Origin: Ryuthela nishihirai
Taxonomy: Eukaryota > Arthropoda > Arachnida > Araneae > Heptathelidae
Length of the DNA stretch: 64,000 nucleotides
Assembly (NCBI GenBank): GCA_038380435.1
Contig: JAWZYU010000056.1
Coordinates: 2,294,001 to 2,358,000 of the forward strand
Direction: 5' to 3'
Positions 30,245 to 42,504 of the stretch are shown here, one piece after another. Every line of letters starts with the position of its first letter. Position 1 is the first letter of the stretch. Under the pieces are notes generated by a model that had not been told where the DNA came from, did no database searches, and saw nothing but the letters and a program-made list of their open reading frames with translations. The position numbers were made by a program, and so were the translations under genes.

Positions 30245-31451
30245 CACTGAGAGGACAAAAGTTATGGGAATAGCAGTTAAAGTAGAATTAACGCACTGTA
30301 CTCGTAACAGATGAATTGGACGTCAACCGCAGAATGGCGCTGCAGTAGCCTACAAACCCAACATTCATTTCGGAGCAATTGTTAATTCATTATGCCTGCA
30401 CGTCGTGAGTTGTCTGACTTTGAACGTTTCTTGATCGTCGGTGCCAGAAGGATGGGTCATGCAATATCGGAGATCGTGCAGGAATTCGGTTTTCCAGGTC
30501 TACAGTGTCAACAGTTTATCGTCACTATTCTGTTGATGGCATTTCCACACATGTTAACCTGGGACGGCCACGTGCAATTGACGAACGGAACTCGCGTCGG
30601 CTCTCATGAATGGTAACGACCAACAGACTGTCTACAGTGCATGAAATCACTGCCAAACTGAATGCGGGCCAAACACAAAACGTTTCTGAAAGGACTGTGC
30701 ATCGCCATCTGCACTCAGTCGGATTTGGTATCCGAAGACCCACTTGTGTCTCATTGCTTACATGTCATCACAGAGCTCAATGACTAGAATGGTCCGGAAG
30801 ACATCCAAATTGGACAATAGAACAGTGGCGTCGGATAGCATGGTCCGATAAATCAAGGTTGCAGTTGATTCTCGCTGATGGGTGCGTTAGAGTGTGGCAT
30901 AAGCCCCGTGAAGCCATGGACCCTTCCTGTCTGCAAGATACTGTTCAGGCTGGAGACGGCTCTGTGATGGTGTGGGGCGTGTTCACGTGGTCTACATTGG
31001 GCTCTCTCGTCCGTTTGGAGCAATCGGTGACAGATATGAAATACGTCGACATTCTCGCACATCACCTGCACCCCTTCATGACTCTCGAGCACCCTGATGG
31101 TGAAGGGTGCTCGAGACCAAGATAATGCAACGTGTCACCAGTCTTTGGTTGCTGAGAGGTGAATCGAGGAATACTCCACGGACTTTACCACCATGAAATG
31201 GCCCCCACGGTCTCCCGATATTAAACACTTGTAGCATCTGTGGGACACAATGGAAACAAGTTTACGATCTTTGGAATCCAGCCCCATCCAATGCAACACA
31301 ATTATGCTCTACACTGCAGGATGTGTGGGCTGCCATCCGTGCAGAATGGTACCGGCAACTCACTGACTGCGTATCTCGATGTGTGGCTGCAGAGGGCTCG
31401 AGGAGGACCAACCCTTTATTAGGCACGTATCATATTTTTGGCCTCTCAGTG
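30245..31451 (+). mobile_element. Tc1 element, family Tc1-A, both ends present
   Basis: The left end is CACTGAGAGGACAAAAGTTA. The right end, on the minus strand, is CACTGAGAGGCCAAAAATAT. TA flanks both ends (30243-30244, 31452-31453). The 1207 bp length is typical of Tc1. The 3' half matches the truncated copy at 6255-6925. Confidence 0.94.
30392..31400 (+). pseudogene. Tc1-A transposase, broken
   Basis: The transposase start is MPARRELSDFERFLIVGARR, then a helix-turn-helix-like stretch with frameshifts. The middle reads LNAGQTQNVSERTVHRHLHS in one frame. The first catalytic block is WSDKSRLQL, where the usual glutamate after D is K. The second aspartate is in DQDNATCH in a shifted frame. 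The third block reads SPDIKHL, a TAG in place of the catalytic glutamate codon, then HLWDTM. With the terminal repeats intact it could have been moved only by an enzyme supplied from elsewhere. Confidence 0.9.
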
Positions 31452-31453
31452 TA

Positions 31454-32174
31454 TATCACTAGTTTTAAAATTCTGAGATGTTTCCGAAAAGGTTCATCCG
31501 ATCTCGATAGTTTCCTTGACAATGGGGAAGTACGTGTGATTAAACGTAAATTACTCTATTAATTTCGCCCATAATTCTACTGGTGGTTTTACTGTTTATA
31601 AATGTTTTAAATTTTATAATATATCTCCAATACTGATTATATACAGGGAAATTTTTAACGCCATGCAAATGAAATTTGAAAAGCATTAAACAGAGAAAAA
31701 AATGAAATTTCTGTTTGTTCAATCAATTGTCACTTTCCAATTTCAGCTCTTTCTTTTTACTTTTTCAGCTACTTCATACCAAAAGATATTATTTTTATTT
31801 AAAAAATGACGGAAATAACTTTTAAGCTTTTTTTACACACAACACCATATGAACACTTACACAAGAACATGACAGCTAAAATAGTAGTCAGGTACGCTAA
31901 CCACTAGGCCAGTAGGCTATTCTGATTTTGGATTTGCTTTTTCAGACTTATGCACTAGATGCCGAAAGTCTAACTGGAAACAGAAAGAATATACAGATTA
32001 CCACGAATATATTGGCTAAATTAATCGTAATGTTATGATTCGCATAACATCTTCGAAACACGGACAGCGTCATGCCTCAGAATCGGTTAATCGACGATGT
32101 ACGATTACAGGAATCATCTGGTCCACGCTCCTGCTCTGTCATCTGCCAGCAGTTTCCATTGGCAGGCTTCTGAA
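31454..32174. other. No recognisable gene
   Basis: AT-rich. CAGGTACGCTAACCACTAGG near 31892 looks like a scrap of a tRNA-derived SINE head. Nothing else is identified. Confidence 0.4.
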
Positions 32175-32182
32175 CTGCTACG

Positions 32183-34008
32183 CAGGGGCCTAGCCATGGG
32201 GGATGGGGGAGGCTCCCCCCAAAGTAACTCGGAGTTGGTAAAATTCAAAGCGACTTCGTAAAATCTAGGTGAGTTGTAAAAATTTGTAATTTTTTCTTTT
32301 GGAAAATTAAGGGGAGTTTTCAAAATCGAGGCAACTTTTCAAATCTAAGGCAGTTTGGAAAATGGAGAGACGGCAAAATTTAGAGCAGTTCACAAAATTC
32401 GAAGCCACTTAGTAAAATACAGGTGAGTTGGCAAAATCGGGACAACTTGGTAAAATCTTAGGGAGTTGACAAAATTATGACTTGGTAAAATCTTAGGGAG
32501 TTGATAAAATCGGAAGAACTGTGCAAAATCCAGGAGAGTTGACAAAATCTAAGGGTAGTTGGCAAAATTCGGAGTGACTTGGCAAATTCTTGGGGAGTTG
32601 GCAAAATTCAGGTGAGATGTAAAAATTAGGCAATTATTTTTATTATATTATATTAATTTTTCTGTAAAATTATGGCGAATTGGCAAATCTTTGGGGAGTT
32701 GTCAAAATCTAGGGACAGTTGGAAAATTCGGAGTGGCTTGGCAAAATCGTGAGGAGTTGACAAAATTCAGGTGAGATGTGAAAATTTGGGATTTTTTTCT
32801 GTAAGATTATGGCGAGTTGGCAAAATCTAGGGACAGTTGGTAAAATTCGGAGTGACTTGGCAAAATCTAGGGACAGTTGGTAAAATTCGGAGTGACTTGG
32901 CAAAATCGTGGAGAGTTGACAAAATTCAGGTGACATGTAAAAAATGCAATCTTTTCTGTAAAATTATGGGGTGTTGGAAAAATCGAGGCAGCTTTGCAAT
33001 ATCTAGGAGAGTTGGCAAATCTTCGGGGAGTTGAAAAATTTCAGAGTGGCTTTGCAAAAATCAGGAGTGATGTAAAATTGAGATTCTTTTTCTGTAAAAT
33101 TGTGGTGAGATGGCAAAATCTAGGAAGTTTGGCAAAACTAGGGCAGTTGGCAAAATTCGAATCCACTTGGTAAAATACGGGCGATTTGTGAAAATTGGGA
33201 TTATTTTTGTGAAATTAAGGCGAGTTGACAAAATCGAGGAAACTTGGTAAAATCTAGGGGAGTTGTGAAAATTGTGCCTTTCTTGTGCAATTAAGGAGAG
33301 TTGATAAAATTCGAAGTGACTTGGCAAAATTCAGGGGAGATGTAAAAATTTGCGATTTTTTCTGTAAAATTACGGCGAGTTGGAAAAATCTACAGTAGTT
33401 GGCAAAATTCGAATCCACTTGGAAAATTATAGGCGAGTTGGGAAAATTGATATTTGTGTTGTGAAATTAAGGAGTGTTGGACATTTTTTTAGGAAACTTA
33501 ACAAAATGTAGGACAGTTGGCAAAATTAGAATCCATTTGGAAAATATGGGCGAGTTGTGATAATTGGAATTGGGTTTGTAAAATTCAGGATAGTTGACTA
33601 AAATCGAGAAAACTTGCCAAAATATTGAGGAGTCTGAAAAGTTGGAAGTGATTTGGTAAATTTAGGAGAAATGTCAAGATTGGGATTAGTTTCGTGAAAT
33701 TAAGGAGAGTTGGCCAAATCAAGGGAAAATTCACACTGACTTGCTAAAATTCAGATGAGATGTAAATATTGGAATTATTTCTGTGAAATTATGGCTAGTT
33801 GGCAAAATTGGAGGTTAAATGTTAAATTATGGTTAGTTGGGAAAATTGGAAGTCAAATGGTAAAATGCAGGAAATTTGTAAAAATTGCCTCCCCCCCCCC
33901 AAGGAACAAAAATCTAAGTTTGCTAGTTGGCAAAATTTGAATTTCCAGATGGAAAATTTTTGATTTCAACCCCCGCCCCCCAACAAATAGTCCTTCGCTA
34001 CGCCCCTG
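32183..34008. mobile_element. hAT-like non-autonomous element with minisatellite core, copy 2
   Basis: Left end CAGGGGCCTAGCCATGG. Right end on the minus strand CAGGGGCGTAGCGAAGGA. CTGCTACG flanks both sides (32175-32182 and 34009-34016), a perfect 8 bp duplication. The interior, 1826 bp in total, is the same degenerate GTTGGCAAAAT-type minisatellite as copy 1, here facing one way throughout. Landmarks such as GGAGAGACGGCAAAATTTAG and the G/C runs just inside each end are shared with copy 1. No coding region. Confidence 0.93.
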
Positions 34009-34267
34009 CTGCTACGAATTACAAAAAGCTTACGCATACGAACGATTTTCTGATTTTACAAAAAAAGAATGCAAGAATTGTTTAGAACTTCGCTAATGAC
34101 AACAAAATTCATCAACAAAGATAAATGCCTAATTCTCCAGGTGCCTAATATTCCTTCCATACTTTCCTTCGCTATTCACAACCAAGAGATGATATTATTT
34201 GAACCCTCCCTACTGATTTTAAAGTATGTTTCCCTAATTCATGCCTTTGGATTGATGTAGATAGCAT

Positions 34268-34345
34268 GTTATGGACTCACGAGCACTGAAGAGTTTGTTG
34301 TTTGCAGATGAGTCCAAATTTGCTCTGTAGAGTGATATACATATT
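34268..34345 (+). pseudogene. Tc1 transposase scrap
   Basis: Reads MDSRALKSLLFADESKFAL, the first catalytic block of a Tc1-type transposase (normally WSDESKF), then a stop. Nothing else of the gene is found around it. Confidence 0.45.
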
Positions 34346-34625
34346 TTAAATTAAAAATAAAAGGATATAAATACATTGACCGCGTTATTCCGAAAATGCC
34401 CAATTCTAATCCATGGAAATCTAGAGATAATTGTATTCAAAAGTATTATCACTTTCCTTCGGTAAGTGTAAAGAAAGAAGCGTTGAATACATATTACTGC
34501 AGATATCCGAAAACCACAGATAATTACGGTAATACAAGAATTTATTTTGTGAGTACTGTTTTGCATTTTTATAAATGCTGGGTATTCTGAATAGAATTTA
34601 AAACTGTCCTGATGCATGCCACTGT
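34346..34625. other. No recognisable feature
   Basis: AT-rich. Overlapping short frames on both strands lack motifs. Confidence 0.4.
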
Positions 34626-34955
34626 TGTTTTATCTCTAAGTAGCACATTTTTCACACAATGAGCTAAATGGCCAGGGCACAGGACTCCCCAAGGCTCGGA
34701 AAACGTTGGGGTGTTAACCCACGGGACAGCTGTTAGAAGACAGATCGTAATCTCCCGTCAAGTACATTTCGGACTCTATCTGATATATATCGTGTGGTAT
34801 AACGTGCATAGCGTATGACTCTCTCGCATACGGCGCCATGGCTTTACACTACATTGGATAGACGGCGGCCTTTTCGAACCCATCGGTGTCCCCTACTAAA
34901 AGAGATCTGGATGGGGGTTTTTCCGAAGATAAATTTCAACGCTGACCCATGTGGT
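34626..34955 (-). repeat. SINE-A, diverged, head missing
   Basis: Tail TTTTTCACACAATGAGCTAA, distal body and core AGACGGCGGCCTTTTCGAAC are present. A ~50 bp foreign stretch sits in the middle (near GGACTCTATCTGATATATAT). It abuts the LINE fragment that follows. Confidence 0.78.
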
Positions 34956-34959
34956 TCTG

Positions 34960-35960
34960 ATAAAAAATGTTTTTGAATTCAAGAAACAATGTAAACCTAT
35001 TGAGAACTAGTCTCTAAAATAATTTGTAGATATTAGAAAGTAAAGTAATAGGTCAGTGATTTTTTTACGTTTAAGGAATTTTTAATAGGTTTAAGAATAA
35101 AAGTAATGTAAGATTTGATCTGTTAGACTTATGTTCAATAGTGATTATTGTATTCATATACCAGAATTTTTTTTAAATTCTTGCTACTTTGTTAAAAACA
35201 GTTGTAAAACATTTTTGCAAGGTTACTAATTTCATCTAAAAATTGATAATCTAAATTATATTTCAGTGGAATTATTTCCTATAATTTTTTGAAAATTTGC
35301 CAGTTATGCAAATTTAGTAATAGTTCTATTGGTTTACATTTGAGATGAGTAATAATTATGGGGTAGTGGTCACTTCCCCTAAAATCGTCAAATTTATCCC
35401 ATTCCAGGGTTTGAGCAAGAAAAGTATCTATAATAGAAAGTTCAATTACTGAGAAGGATTTAAATTTATTTACATGTGTTAAAGTTTTTTTTATTTAAAA
35501 TATGAAAATGATGTTGGTTTATAAAGTTCGATAATGAAACTCCAGCAGAGTTATTTTTAAATGAAAACCAGCGTTTGTTAGGTGCATTAAATTCTCCAAG
35601 CAAGATTGCTGGTAGTAGAGATTGGGAAATAATATTTTTATAACATTATGTTGCATATTTTCATTATGAACATAGGTATTAAATAAGGTATAAATAATAT
35701 TATTTATAATTAAATCAATAGCAACAGTCAATTTTTGTCGTGGACTTGCAAAATAGTTCGATATTTCGGTGGTAATTGTTTCTGTACATAGATGGCAGCA
35801 CCTCGATTTTAATTTATATTGAAGTAGGAGAAACCAAGGTATTTAAATTAATTTGTCAGTTTTAATTTTTTGAAGGGCAATAACATTAAAGTGGAACATT
35901 TTTTTTATCATTACCAGAAATTTCTCCTTCTTAGAAGGAAGGCCTCAACAATCCAATTAA
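34960..35960 (-). pseudogene. I-like LINE endonuclease domain, decayed
   Basis: Read on the minus strand it shows an apurinic-type endonuclease of a non-LTR retrotransposon, the enzyme that nicks target DNA. A long open piece reads TVAIDLIINNIIYTLFNTYV. It is followed in another frame by ILLGEFNAPNKRW, the LLGDFNAHxxxW block with D changed to E. Further on comes FDDFRGSDHYPIIITHLK, containing the catalytic SDH motif. The reverse transcriptase that should follow is not here; a SINE-A lies at that end. The family is probably the one at 58040-61065, which starts after the endonuclease. Confidence 0.75.
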
Positions 35961-36040
35961 AAATTTTTTAAAAAAGAATATTTATTTTTAGTCGACTCGT
36001 AGAATATCACTAATAAGTAGGAAATCGTTTTCGGTATTTA

Positions 36041-36700
36041 CTAAAAATCGCAGAAGCCGTAACACCGAGTGTATGATGCTACTTTTGCTTGGCTCAATTC
36101 TTTTTCAATGGTGATAGGTGAATAGATATTAGTGACGTCTTTTCTGGGACGTAAGAGTTCTTGCTTTGATGTAACGGAAGCGTAGGTATTCAAGTTTGAA
36201 CTGGTCGTGTTTGTTGATTTATTTTCAGGTGAAGATTGACAGACTCGGCATAAATCCGGCTTGGAAGCAGAAGGGCGAGTCAATGTAGGGAATTCCTTAC
36301 TTAAAGTCTCTGGTCTAAGATGCGAAAATTTGGTGGTCTATTTTCGTAGTTACGATAAGATGAATTAGGCAAATTTCTATGACTTTTGGTTGTAGGAACA
36401 TTTTTTAAGGTTGGATATAGGTCTTTAGAGACATCATAGTTTATATTTTCAGCTAATTTTATAGCAGTATTCCGAGAAACATTACATTTTACATATAAGA
36501 TTGGCTTTGCATGTCAGACGTTTAGCTGTGCAGGCATAACACGTTGAGGGGTATGCACCTTAACAGTTAGGGCAGCATAAATAAGTAGTTTGACATAATT
36601 TAAAGTAGTGATCACCTAAACATTTTTTACACCTTGTCTTACTTGTACACCTCACAGAGTTATGTCCAAAACGATTACACCGGGCACACTAAGGTAGGGG
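36041..36700 (-). pseudogene. LINE first protein with CCHC zinc knuckles
   Basis: The minus strand reads CARCNRFGHNSVRC (C-x2-C-x4-H-x4-C), then CKKCLGDHYFKLC (C-x2-C-x3-H-x4-C), then CCPNC, a stop, and YPSTCYACTAK. Tandem zinc knuckles near the end of a gag-like protein are typical of I and Jockey LINE first proteins, which bind the element RNA. The C-terminal tail has PSASKPDLCRVCQSSPENKS. It lies directly upstream of the endonuclease remnant, the normal order. Stops and frameshifts prevent expression. The start lies beyond a G run at about 36690-36702. Confidence 0.75.
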
Positions 36701-36710
36701 GGGGGGGGGC

Positions 36711-37982
36711 GTAATAATATGGGATGACCTTGAATCTGAGAAATCCTATGTAGACTTCAAGTGGAATAAAGTTTTTGGTCGAGTATATAATTGCATGTAT
36801 TATTTAGTGTACATGCGCTCTTTAGGGACTCGTCCGTAAATTTCGTAACGATTTTAAGAGAGAGGATATGTTCCAATGTGGAACTCCTTAGCTTTTAATA
36901 TAAATATATTACTGTATTTAATGTTATAGACATTAATATCGATAACATAAAAATAAATAATTAAAATGCTACATTTCTAAAAATAATTTTAATCAAAATA
37001 ATTTTAAATTGCTAGTTAAATAAATAAAATAATTTTAAAATGCTATATTTATTTTTGCGATTAATATATTTTTGCATTCTCCGATTACAAAAATCAGTTT
37101 TTTTTACATATATTATCCCTTGTAATTAATTATTACTACCTTAACAATGATTTGATATGCTTACATCAGTACAAAAGGGATAATTCTTACACAAAATACA
37201 TATGTTACATAAATGAAAGTGACGATCTGGTTATGATTGGTATGCTAAATTCTTCTGATGCGACATTATTTAAGTTACGGAAGGCTTGTTATGAAGTTTA
37301 TTAGTGATATATTTCTTGTTAATTTGTAGCGACTTACACTGAAAGCCACTGAACTAGAATCAGGTTTGGAACATTGATGACTAGTGATTAAATGGAGGTA
37401 TAATACTACACCAAAAAATGTTATGATTTGTACAGGTAGCCATTTTTACTCCGCTTTTAATGATCTTTCTTTAACTGAAAGCATAAGATAAAATGAAGTT
37501 TTAGCGTTTCCTTTAATGATATACTGAAATATCTAAAACTTTTATGGTAAGTTAAAAGTTACGAAATTGTCTTTATAACTACCCTGATCACCTCAGAATA
37601 AAATAAAGAATATTATATTTTCTAAACTATGTCCCTTTATCTTTATATATGAAATGACCCAAAATAAACTAACAATACTCCTCTAAGCTTATAGTAATAA
37701 CTTAGTGGATATAAGAAATGTATGAAATTTATACATTTTAAATCACTGTTGAAGCAATACATAAAACCTTAGGTTTCATCTTTTAGAAATGGAGGGCATG
37801 TAATTTTCAATATTAGAAGAAGCACAGAAAATATCCTGTAAACATGAGACTCATCGCAACTACCTCAGGGTTATATCTGGAAGGTGTTTTGTCGACCAGT
37901 ATCTTCAATTGTAGTTAAGGCAACTTGAAATGACTGACTCCGTGATATGAAGCAATCAATAGAAGATATCTCGGTCGAGAGC
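36711..37982. other. AT-rich spacer, nothing recognised
   Basis: A local duplication is visible near 36960-37050 (AAAATAATTTTAA with TTAAAATGCTA words). The rest is unique AT-rich sequence without motif-bearing frames. Confidence 0.45.
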
Positions 37983-38060
37983 TGTTGGCTCAGGGATTAG
38001 AGTACCTGACATGCCATCAGAAGGTTCGTACTCCACCCGGATCAAGTCGAAATTTCCTCT
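37983..38060 (+). repeat. tRNA-like SINE head, unclassified
   Basis: TGGCTCAGGGATTAGAGTAC resembles box A, and AAGGTTCGTACTCC resembles box B at the right spacing. The outer arms do not pair, so it is a SINE remnant rather than a tRNA gene. Confidence 0.45.
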
Positions 38061-38819
38061 ATGCTTAGAATTGTTCATCCTGCTTATTATTAAAGAATTT
38101 TATTCATTTAGGCAAATAATATTATACGTTTATGCACTATTTATTGGATTTTTTAAAATACTTCTCCAAAATGTACATCGTTTAAATCTATTTTGTGTAT
38201 TGCAAATAGAACCGTTTAGGGAGCCTTCTACGTTTGGAGTTTGAGGTGGTTTACTCATTAGTCTATTCCTACGTAGAGCACATCTGATCACTCATTCACG
38301 CCATGTAATTAATGGAGTCCTTTGGCATCAAATTGAAATTTAAACATTACCTCTATTTTGGCATTGAAGGAATTCCCATATCTTTCCCTTTTTGCACTTT
38401 TCTCAAATTCTAGCATGTAGCATAATTATGATTTTTCGAAGTAACAGGATAAAAGATCCCCTAACCTTCTCCATCTGTGGAGGTACAATAAGTTGCATGA
38501 GTCGCTTAGGACAAGATAAAAATCACCAAACGGTGAGCCCCATGGGGCAGATATTTAAATTCTTTGACATTAATTCTCTTTAAATACTGTGGGGTAGTGA
38601 TTCTCGAACATATGGCCCATGAAGTCATTTTTGTAGTTTACAAGCAATAGGTTTCATCATAATCAAGGTAGCAACTGTAATGATCTCATGCGGATATGGT
38701 CGCCTTCAGCCGAAAATGAGACCACTATCAATGAAATCAGGTCTTTTTTATCGTTACGGTGTTGAGACAAGAAAACTATTTTAAACTTTTTTATCAATAT
38801 TTATCTCGATTAATTACAT
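38061..38819. other. No recognisable feature
   Basis: AT-rich. Two open frames of about 60-77 codons lack motifs. Confidence 0.4.
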
Positions 38820-38883
38820 GGTCAGGAGGACTGTTTTGGTAATGCAACTTTAATGCTGCATAACCAAAAGAGTCCTCCTGACC
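38820..38883. repeat. 64 nt imperfect hairpin
   Basis: GGTCAGGAGGACTGTTTTGG pairs with its near complement at the right side (CCAAAAGAGTCCTCCTGACC). Further pairing runs through AATGCA/TGCATAA around a ~10 nt loop. Size and a few mismatches fit a microRNA precursor, but a MITE relic would look the same. Confidence 0.55.
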
Positions 38884-39058
38884 CATAGCTCTAGCATCTG
38901 AAAGTTTAAGCGTTTCAATTGATATATACTGCCTAGATAACAAAGTACCGAATTTTTGTCATATCAGAAGAAAGCCAAATTGGATGCTCCGCAGCCTCTA
39001 AAATATGCTTTTATGATACATTTTGAAGAAATATAAAATTATGTTTCTAATATATTTA

Positions 39059-40265
39059 CACCGAAGAGCCAAAACATTATGACCAGCTGCCTAATATGAT
39101 GTTGGCCCTCCACGTGCCGCCAAAACAGCTGCTACCCTTCGAGGCATGGACGCTACAAGATTTCTAAAGGTGTCTTGTGGTATCTGGTACCAACACGTTA
39201 GAAGCAGATTTGCAAGAGTTTTTAACTCTTGTATGTTTCGTGGTTGAGGCTCTGCAGATCAGATATACCGTCCCAGCAAAAACGACAGATGCTTGATTGA
39301 TTGATGTCTGGGGAAATTGGAGGTCAGGGCAATACCTGAAAGTCTTCCTCATGTTCTGCGAACCATTCTTGAACAATCCGGCCAGTGTGGCATGGTGCAT
39401 TATCCTGCTGAAAGAAGGCACTATTAGATGGTTATTCCGTTGCCTTGGAAACATGTACCTGGTCTGCACTGATGTTTAGGTAGGTAGTAGACGTCATAAT
39501 TTCCTGCACGTGAATGACTGGATCCGGGATTTCCCAGCAGAACATTGCCCAAAGCGTTACACTTTCTCCACTGGTGTGTATCGATTACCTGGGGAAGTGC
39601 CAACACTTCCTCAGGTAAACGATGCAGACGTACACGGTTGTCCACATGGTGCAACAGGAAACGAGATCCATCGGACCACACAAACTTCTTTCAATAATTC
39701 AAGGTTCAGTTTTGATGTTGGCGTGCCCATTGTAGGCGCTTTAGATGGTGAACTGAAGTTAGCACGGACACTCGGAGCTGCCAGCTGCTACGCAACCCCA
39801 TTTTCAGCAGGTTTCAATGCACTGTGCTTTGTTACACATTACTCCCGGCACCAGCATTAGAATTACGGGCGAGTTGCGCCACAGTATCTCTTCTGTTGCC
39901 TCGTACCATATGGGATAATATTCGCTCGGCTCTAGCATCGATGAGCTGTTGTCGACCACACCTTGCTGGCGGTTCCTGGTTTTTCCCTCCTCGGACCACT
40001 TTCTGAAGTTAATAACCACGGCTGACCGTGAACACCCAACAAGCCTTGCCATCTCAGAAATGCTCTGGCCCAGTCATCTGTATATTACAATTTGGCCTTT
40101 GTCAAAATCACTTACGTCCGTTGTTTTTCCATCTGAAGAATGAGAATAACACTGATTAACAATACCAGGTGTCATTTATACCGTCTCATGACCTTCACAC
40201 GCACCGTCGTTTACTGCAGTTGCTTCGATTTGCATAATGTCATAAGATTTTAGCTCTTTGATTAT
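39059..40265 (-). mobile_element. Tc1/mariner element (family Tc1-D), ends eroded
   Basis: Left end CACCGAAGAGCCAAAACATT after a TA. The right end, on the minus strand, reads AATCAAAGAGCTAAAATCTT, a diverged partner. About 1.2 kb with a decayed transposase between. The right TA is present only approximately. Confidence 0.82.
39164..40085 (-). pseudogene. Tc1-D transposase, heavily decayed
   Basis: The minus strand gives the N-terminal DNA-binding region GQSISEMARLVGCSRSAVVI then NFRKWSEEGKTRNRQQG. The first catalytic block is MWSDGSRFLLHHVDNRVRL. At the second block the sequence reads CFQGNGITI, so the catalytic aspartate is lost and stops follow. Later pieces include FKNGSQNMRKTFRYCPDLQF and SNVLVPDTTRHL, which correspond to the end of the domain in family members. 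At least four frameshifts are needed. Non-functional. Confidence 0.82.
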
Positions 40266-40387
40266 ATTTAAATTTTCAACAATATTATTTCAAAATTTGA
40301 AGAATTATTGAAGTTCGAAATTTGAACAGCAGCATCAGTGGCAGACATAAAAAACTGCTCAAAGGTTAATAAAATTTGATAAATGGC

Positions 40388-40725
40388 GCACTTGGTGACT
40401 GATAAAAGAAAGATATGGGTTCGAGCCCCAGGTAATGTATGGATGTTTCTTGCGCTGAAAGCAGGTACCGATGGGTTTGGGAAGGTCGTCATCCATCTGT
40501 TGGAGCATTAAATCGTGGTTCCGTTGCAGGAGAGAACCATACACTTTACACATTAAAGAACACTCTGGATGGCCTTGACAGGAGTTTCCATGTGCATCCT
40601 AGCAGCTGTCTGGTGGATCTCCTCCGCCCAACCTTCTCTGAGCCCTCGGGTTATTTGTAAACTCTCCATTCAGCCCATTGTGGACAAAACCGTGATGTTC
40701 GGAGATAAACCAATCCAACCCTGAA
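40388..40725 (+). repeat. SINE-A, heavily diverged
   Basis: Box-B-like GGGTTCGAGCCCC, core GGTACCGATGGGTTTGGGAA, then AAAGAACACTCTGGATGGCC and the tail. The tRNA-like head has a different anticodon region and may be chimeric. Confidence 0.72.
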
Positions 40726-41334
40726 AACGCTAGCTAAGGTTTCAAAACGGAAGTAGTCTCCTTCTGATTGGCATCCCGGTCATTTCAATGCAACGTGAAA
40801 GGAGTTATTCAAAATTAATCTTAAAGTCAAGCCTTCATCCCATGATGGAGTCAAGATCGATTTCTTCAGTGAAGCTTTGAACCGTGTACCCGAACTCCTG
40901 AACATATACAGCACTGAAGAACAAATTAAGAGACTCTGTCCCTTTTTCACTTAACTACAGGATTCAAGATGCACATACTGCTCGTTGATATAACTCAGTC
41001 TTTAATATTTACTATATCATTCTTTACTAGCACGCATCGTTGACTCACTTAAACTGTAATAAGCCGGCAATCCACACAGCAATATTGGCTTTCTTATTTA
41101 TTTAAAATTATACGCCTCTGGGATGTATAGTTAGTTTTAAGCTTTGGTATTATAATTATATAAGATAAAAAAGAAGTAACGATATTTTACTTATTATTAA
41201 AATGAAATCCGACCTGCCATATACCGAAACGTGACTGATACACCTTCTCACATGAATTGATTTTGGAACTCCTGACCTATGACCACAGGTCTAACGAGAG
41301 AGCCAACTGCAGGGGAAAATATTATCTCATAACA
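40726..41334. other. No recognisable feature
   Basis: AT-rich unique sequence. Confidence 0.4.
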
Positions 41335-41605
41335 GAGAGCGCAAGGTTTGAAATCTGCAGTTCCCAGTCCCAACTGTGAAACTTTGAGATTTATCTCCAC
41401 TAAATCTCCATCCTCCTCTCTGTCAGTAGACAACACCGATGAGCTTGGAAAGGCCGATGTCCGCCGGATGGGATGTACCTCCTCTGTGCAGGAGAACACT
41501 GCCCTGGGAACATTAAACACAGCGTTGGATTTGATGGAAGTCTACGATCACTCTATCGTAACAGCTATGCAGTGGGCCCCGATTCTCACAACCTTCTGAG
41601 CCATT
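41335..41605 (+). repeat. SINE-A, diverged
   Basis: GAAATCTGCAGTTCCCAGTC, GAGATTTATCTCCACTAAAT, GGAAAGGCCGATGTCCGCCG, ending in AACCTTCTGAGCC. Box B has been deleted. Confidence 0.75.
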
Positions 41606-42504
41606 GTTATTGTTAATTTGCTATTGAGCTATATTGCTATTGTTAAATATTCAAACTTCCATAACTCTTCAAATACTAAGGGAATGTAGTGGAAAATCGA
41701 GATTTAGATAGTTTTGATTGAGACTTTTAATTTACCTTCAGTTCCATTCTGTCACAAAACTCTTTCTTAGAAGTTGTAGAGTTTCGAAGTTAGCTTCCAC
41801 TGACATAACATGGAGGGAAATGGTCATAATTCAGTGAGCACTGAGTGTGCGTGTATATGTTACTTCTTAGAACAAATATAGGAAGATATAAATGTATATT
41901 ATATTTCCTTAATTTAAATATTTTACATTTGAATTTTTAATTATAATTTCTCATGGAAATGTTTATTTTTTTAAGGGAAATAGGACAGAAATAACCAAGA
42001 ACTTCTTTGAGGCTTGTCGTGGTTTCTCATACAATATAAAACACTCACACAAGTGTACACCCGCTCGTTCAGGAGTCAAGGAAAACATTTGTCACGAAAT
42101 GCATCAATCTTTCCCCTACTTCGAAAGAGAAAATTTCAACATTCCCTGTGTTTCTCTGCATGTCTTACGCTTTCATTTGACATGTGACTATTACAGATTT
42201 ACCCCATTAAATTTACGTGACTCGTTTTGAGCGGTAGAAAGAGGGACATATTTTTTGGTACTCACGGCAGTATGGACATATAATGGCACATGGAACGATA
42301 TAATAGAGGAATAGTTTGCAAAATCCATCCTCCCACCCTATCGTGGAGGGAAGAAAGAATGGATGGTAAATGATCCGTAACGTTGACAATTCCCACGTCA
42401 CAAGTTTCCAATTGACAAATAGCTCATTTCACTTTGTTCTCTAGTTCCGAAGATGCAACGGAACAATCATTTATATACGTTTCTCATTTGTCAGGAGAGA
42501 AGAT
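41606..42504. other. AT-rich spacer with a recurring motif
   Basis: CGCTTTCATTTGACATGTGA near 42168 resembles part of the palindrome at 42505-42640, hinting at a dispersed repeat. No gene recognised. Confidence 0.4.

Noticed and set aside
31870..31930. tRNA-like segment near 31892
   Set aside because: Only a box A-like scrap is visible. Too short to classify.
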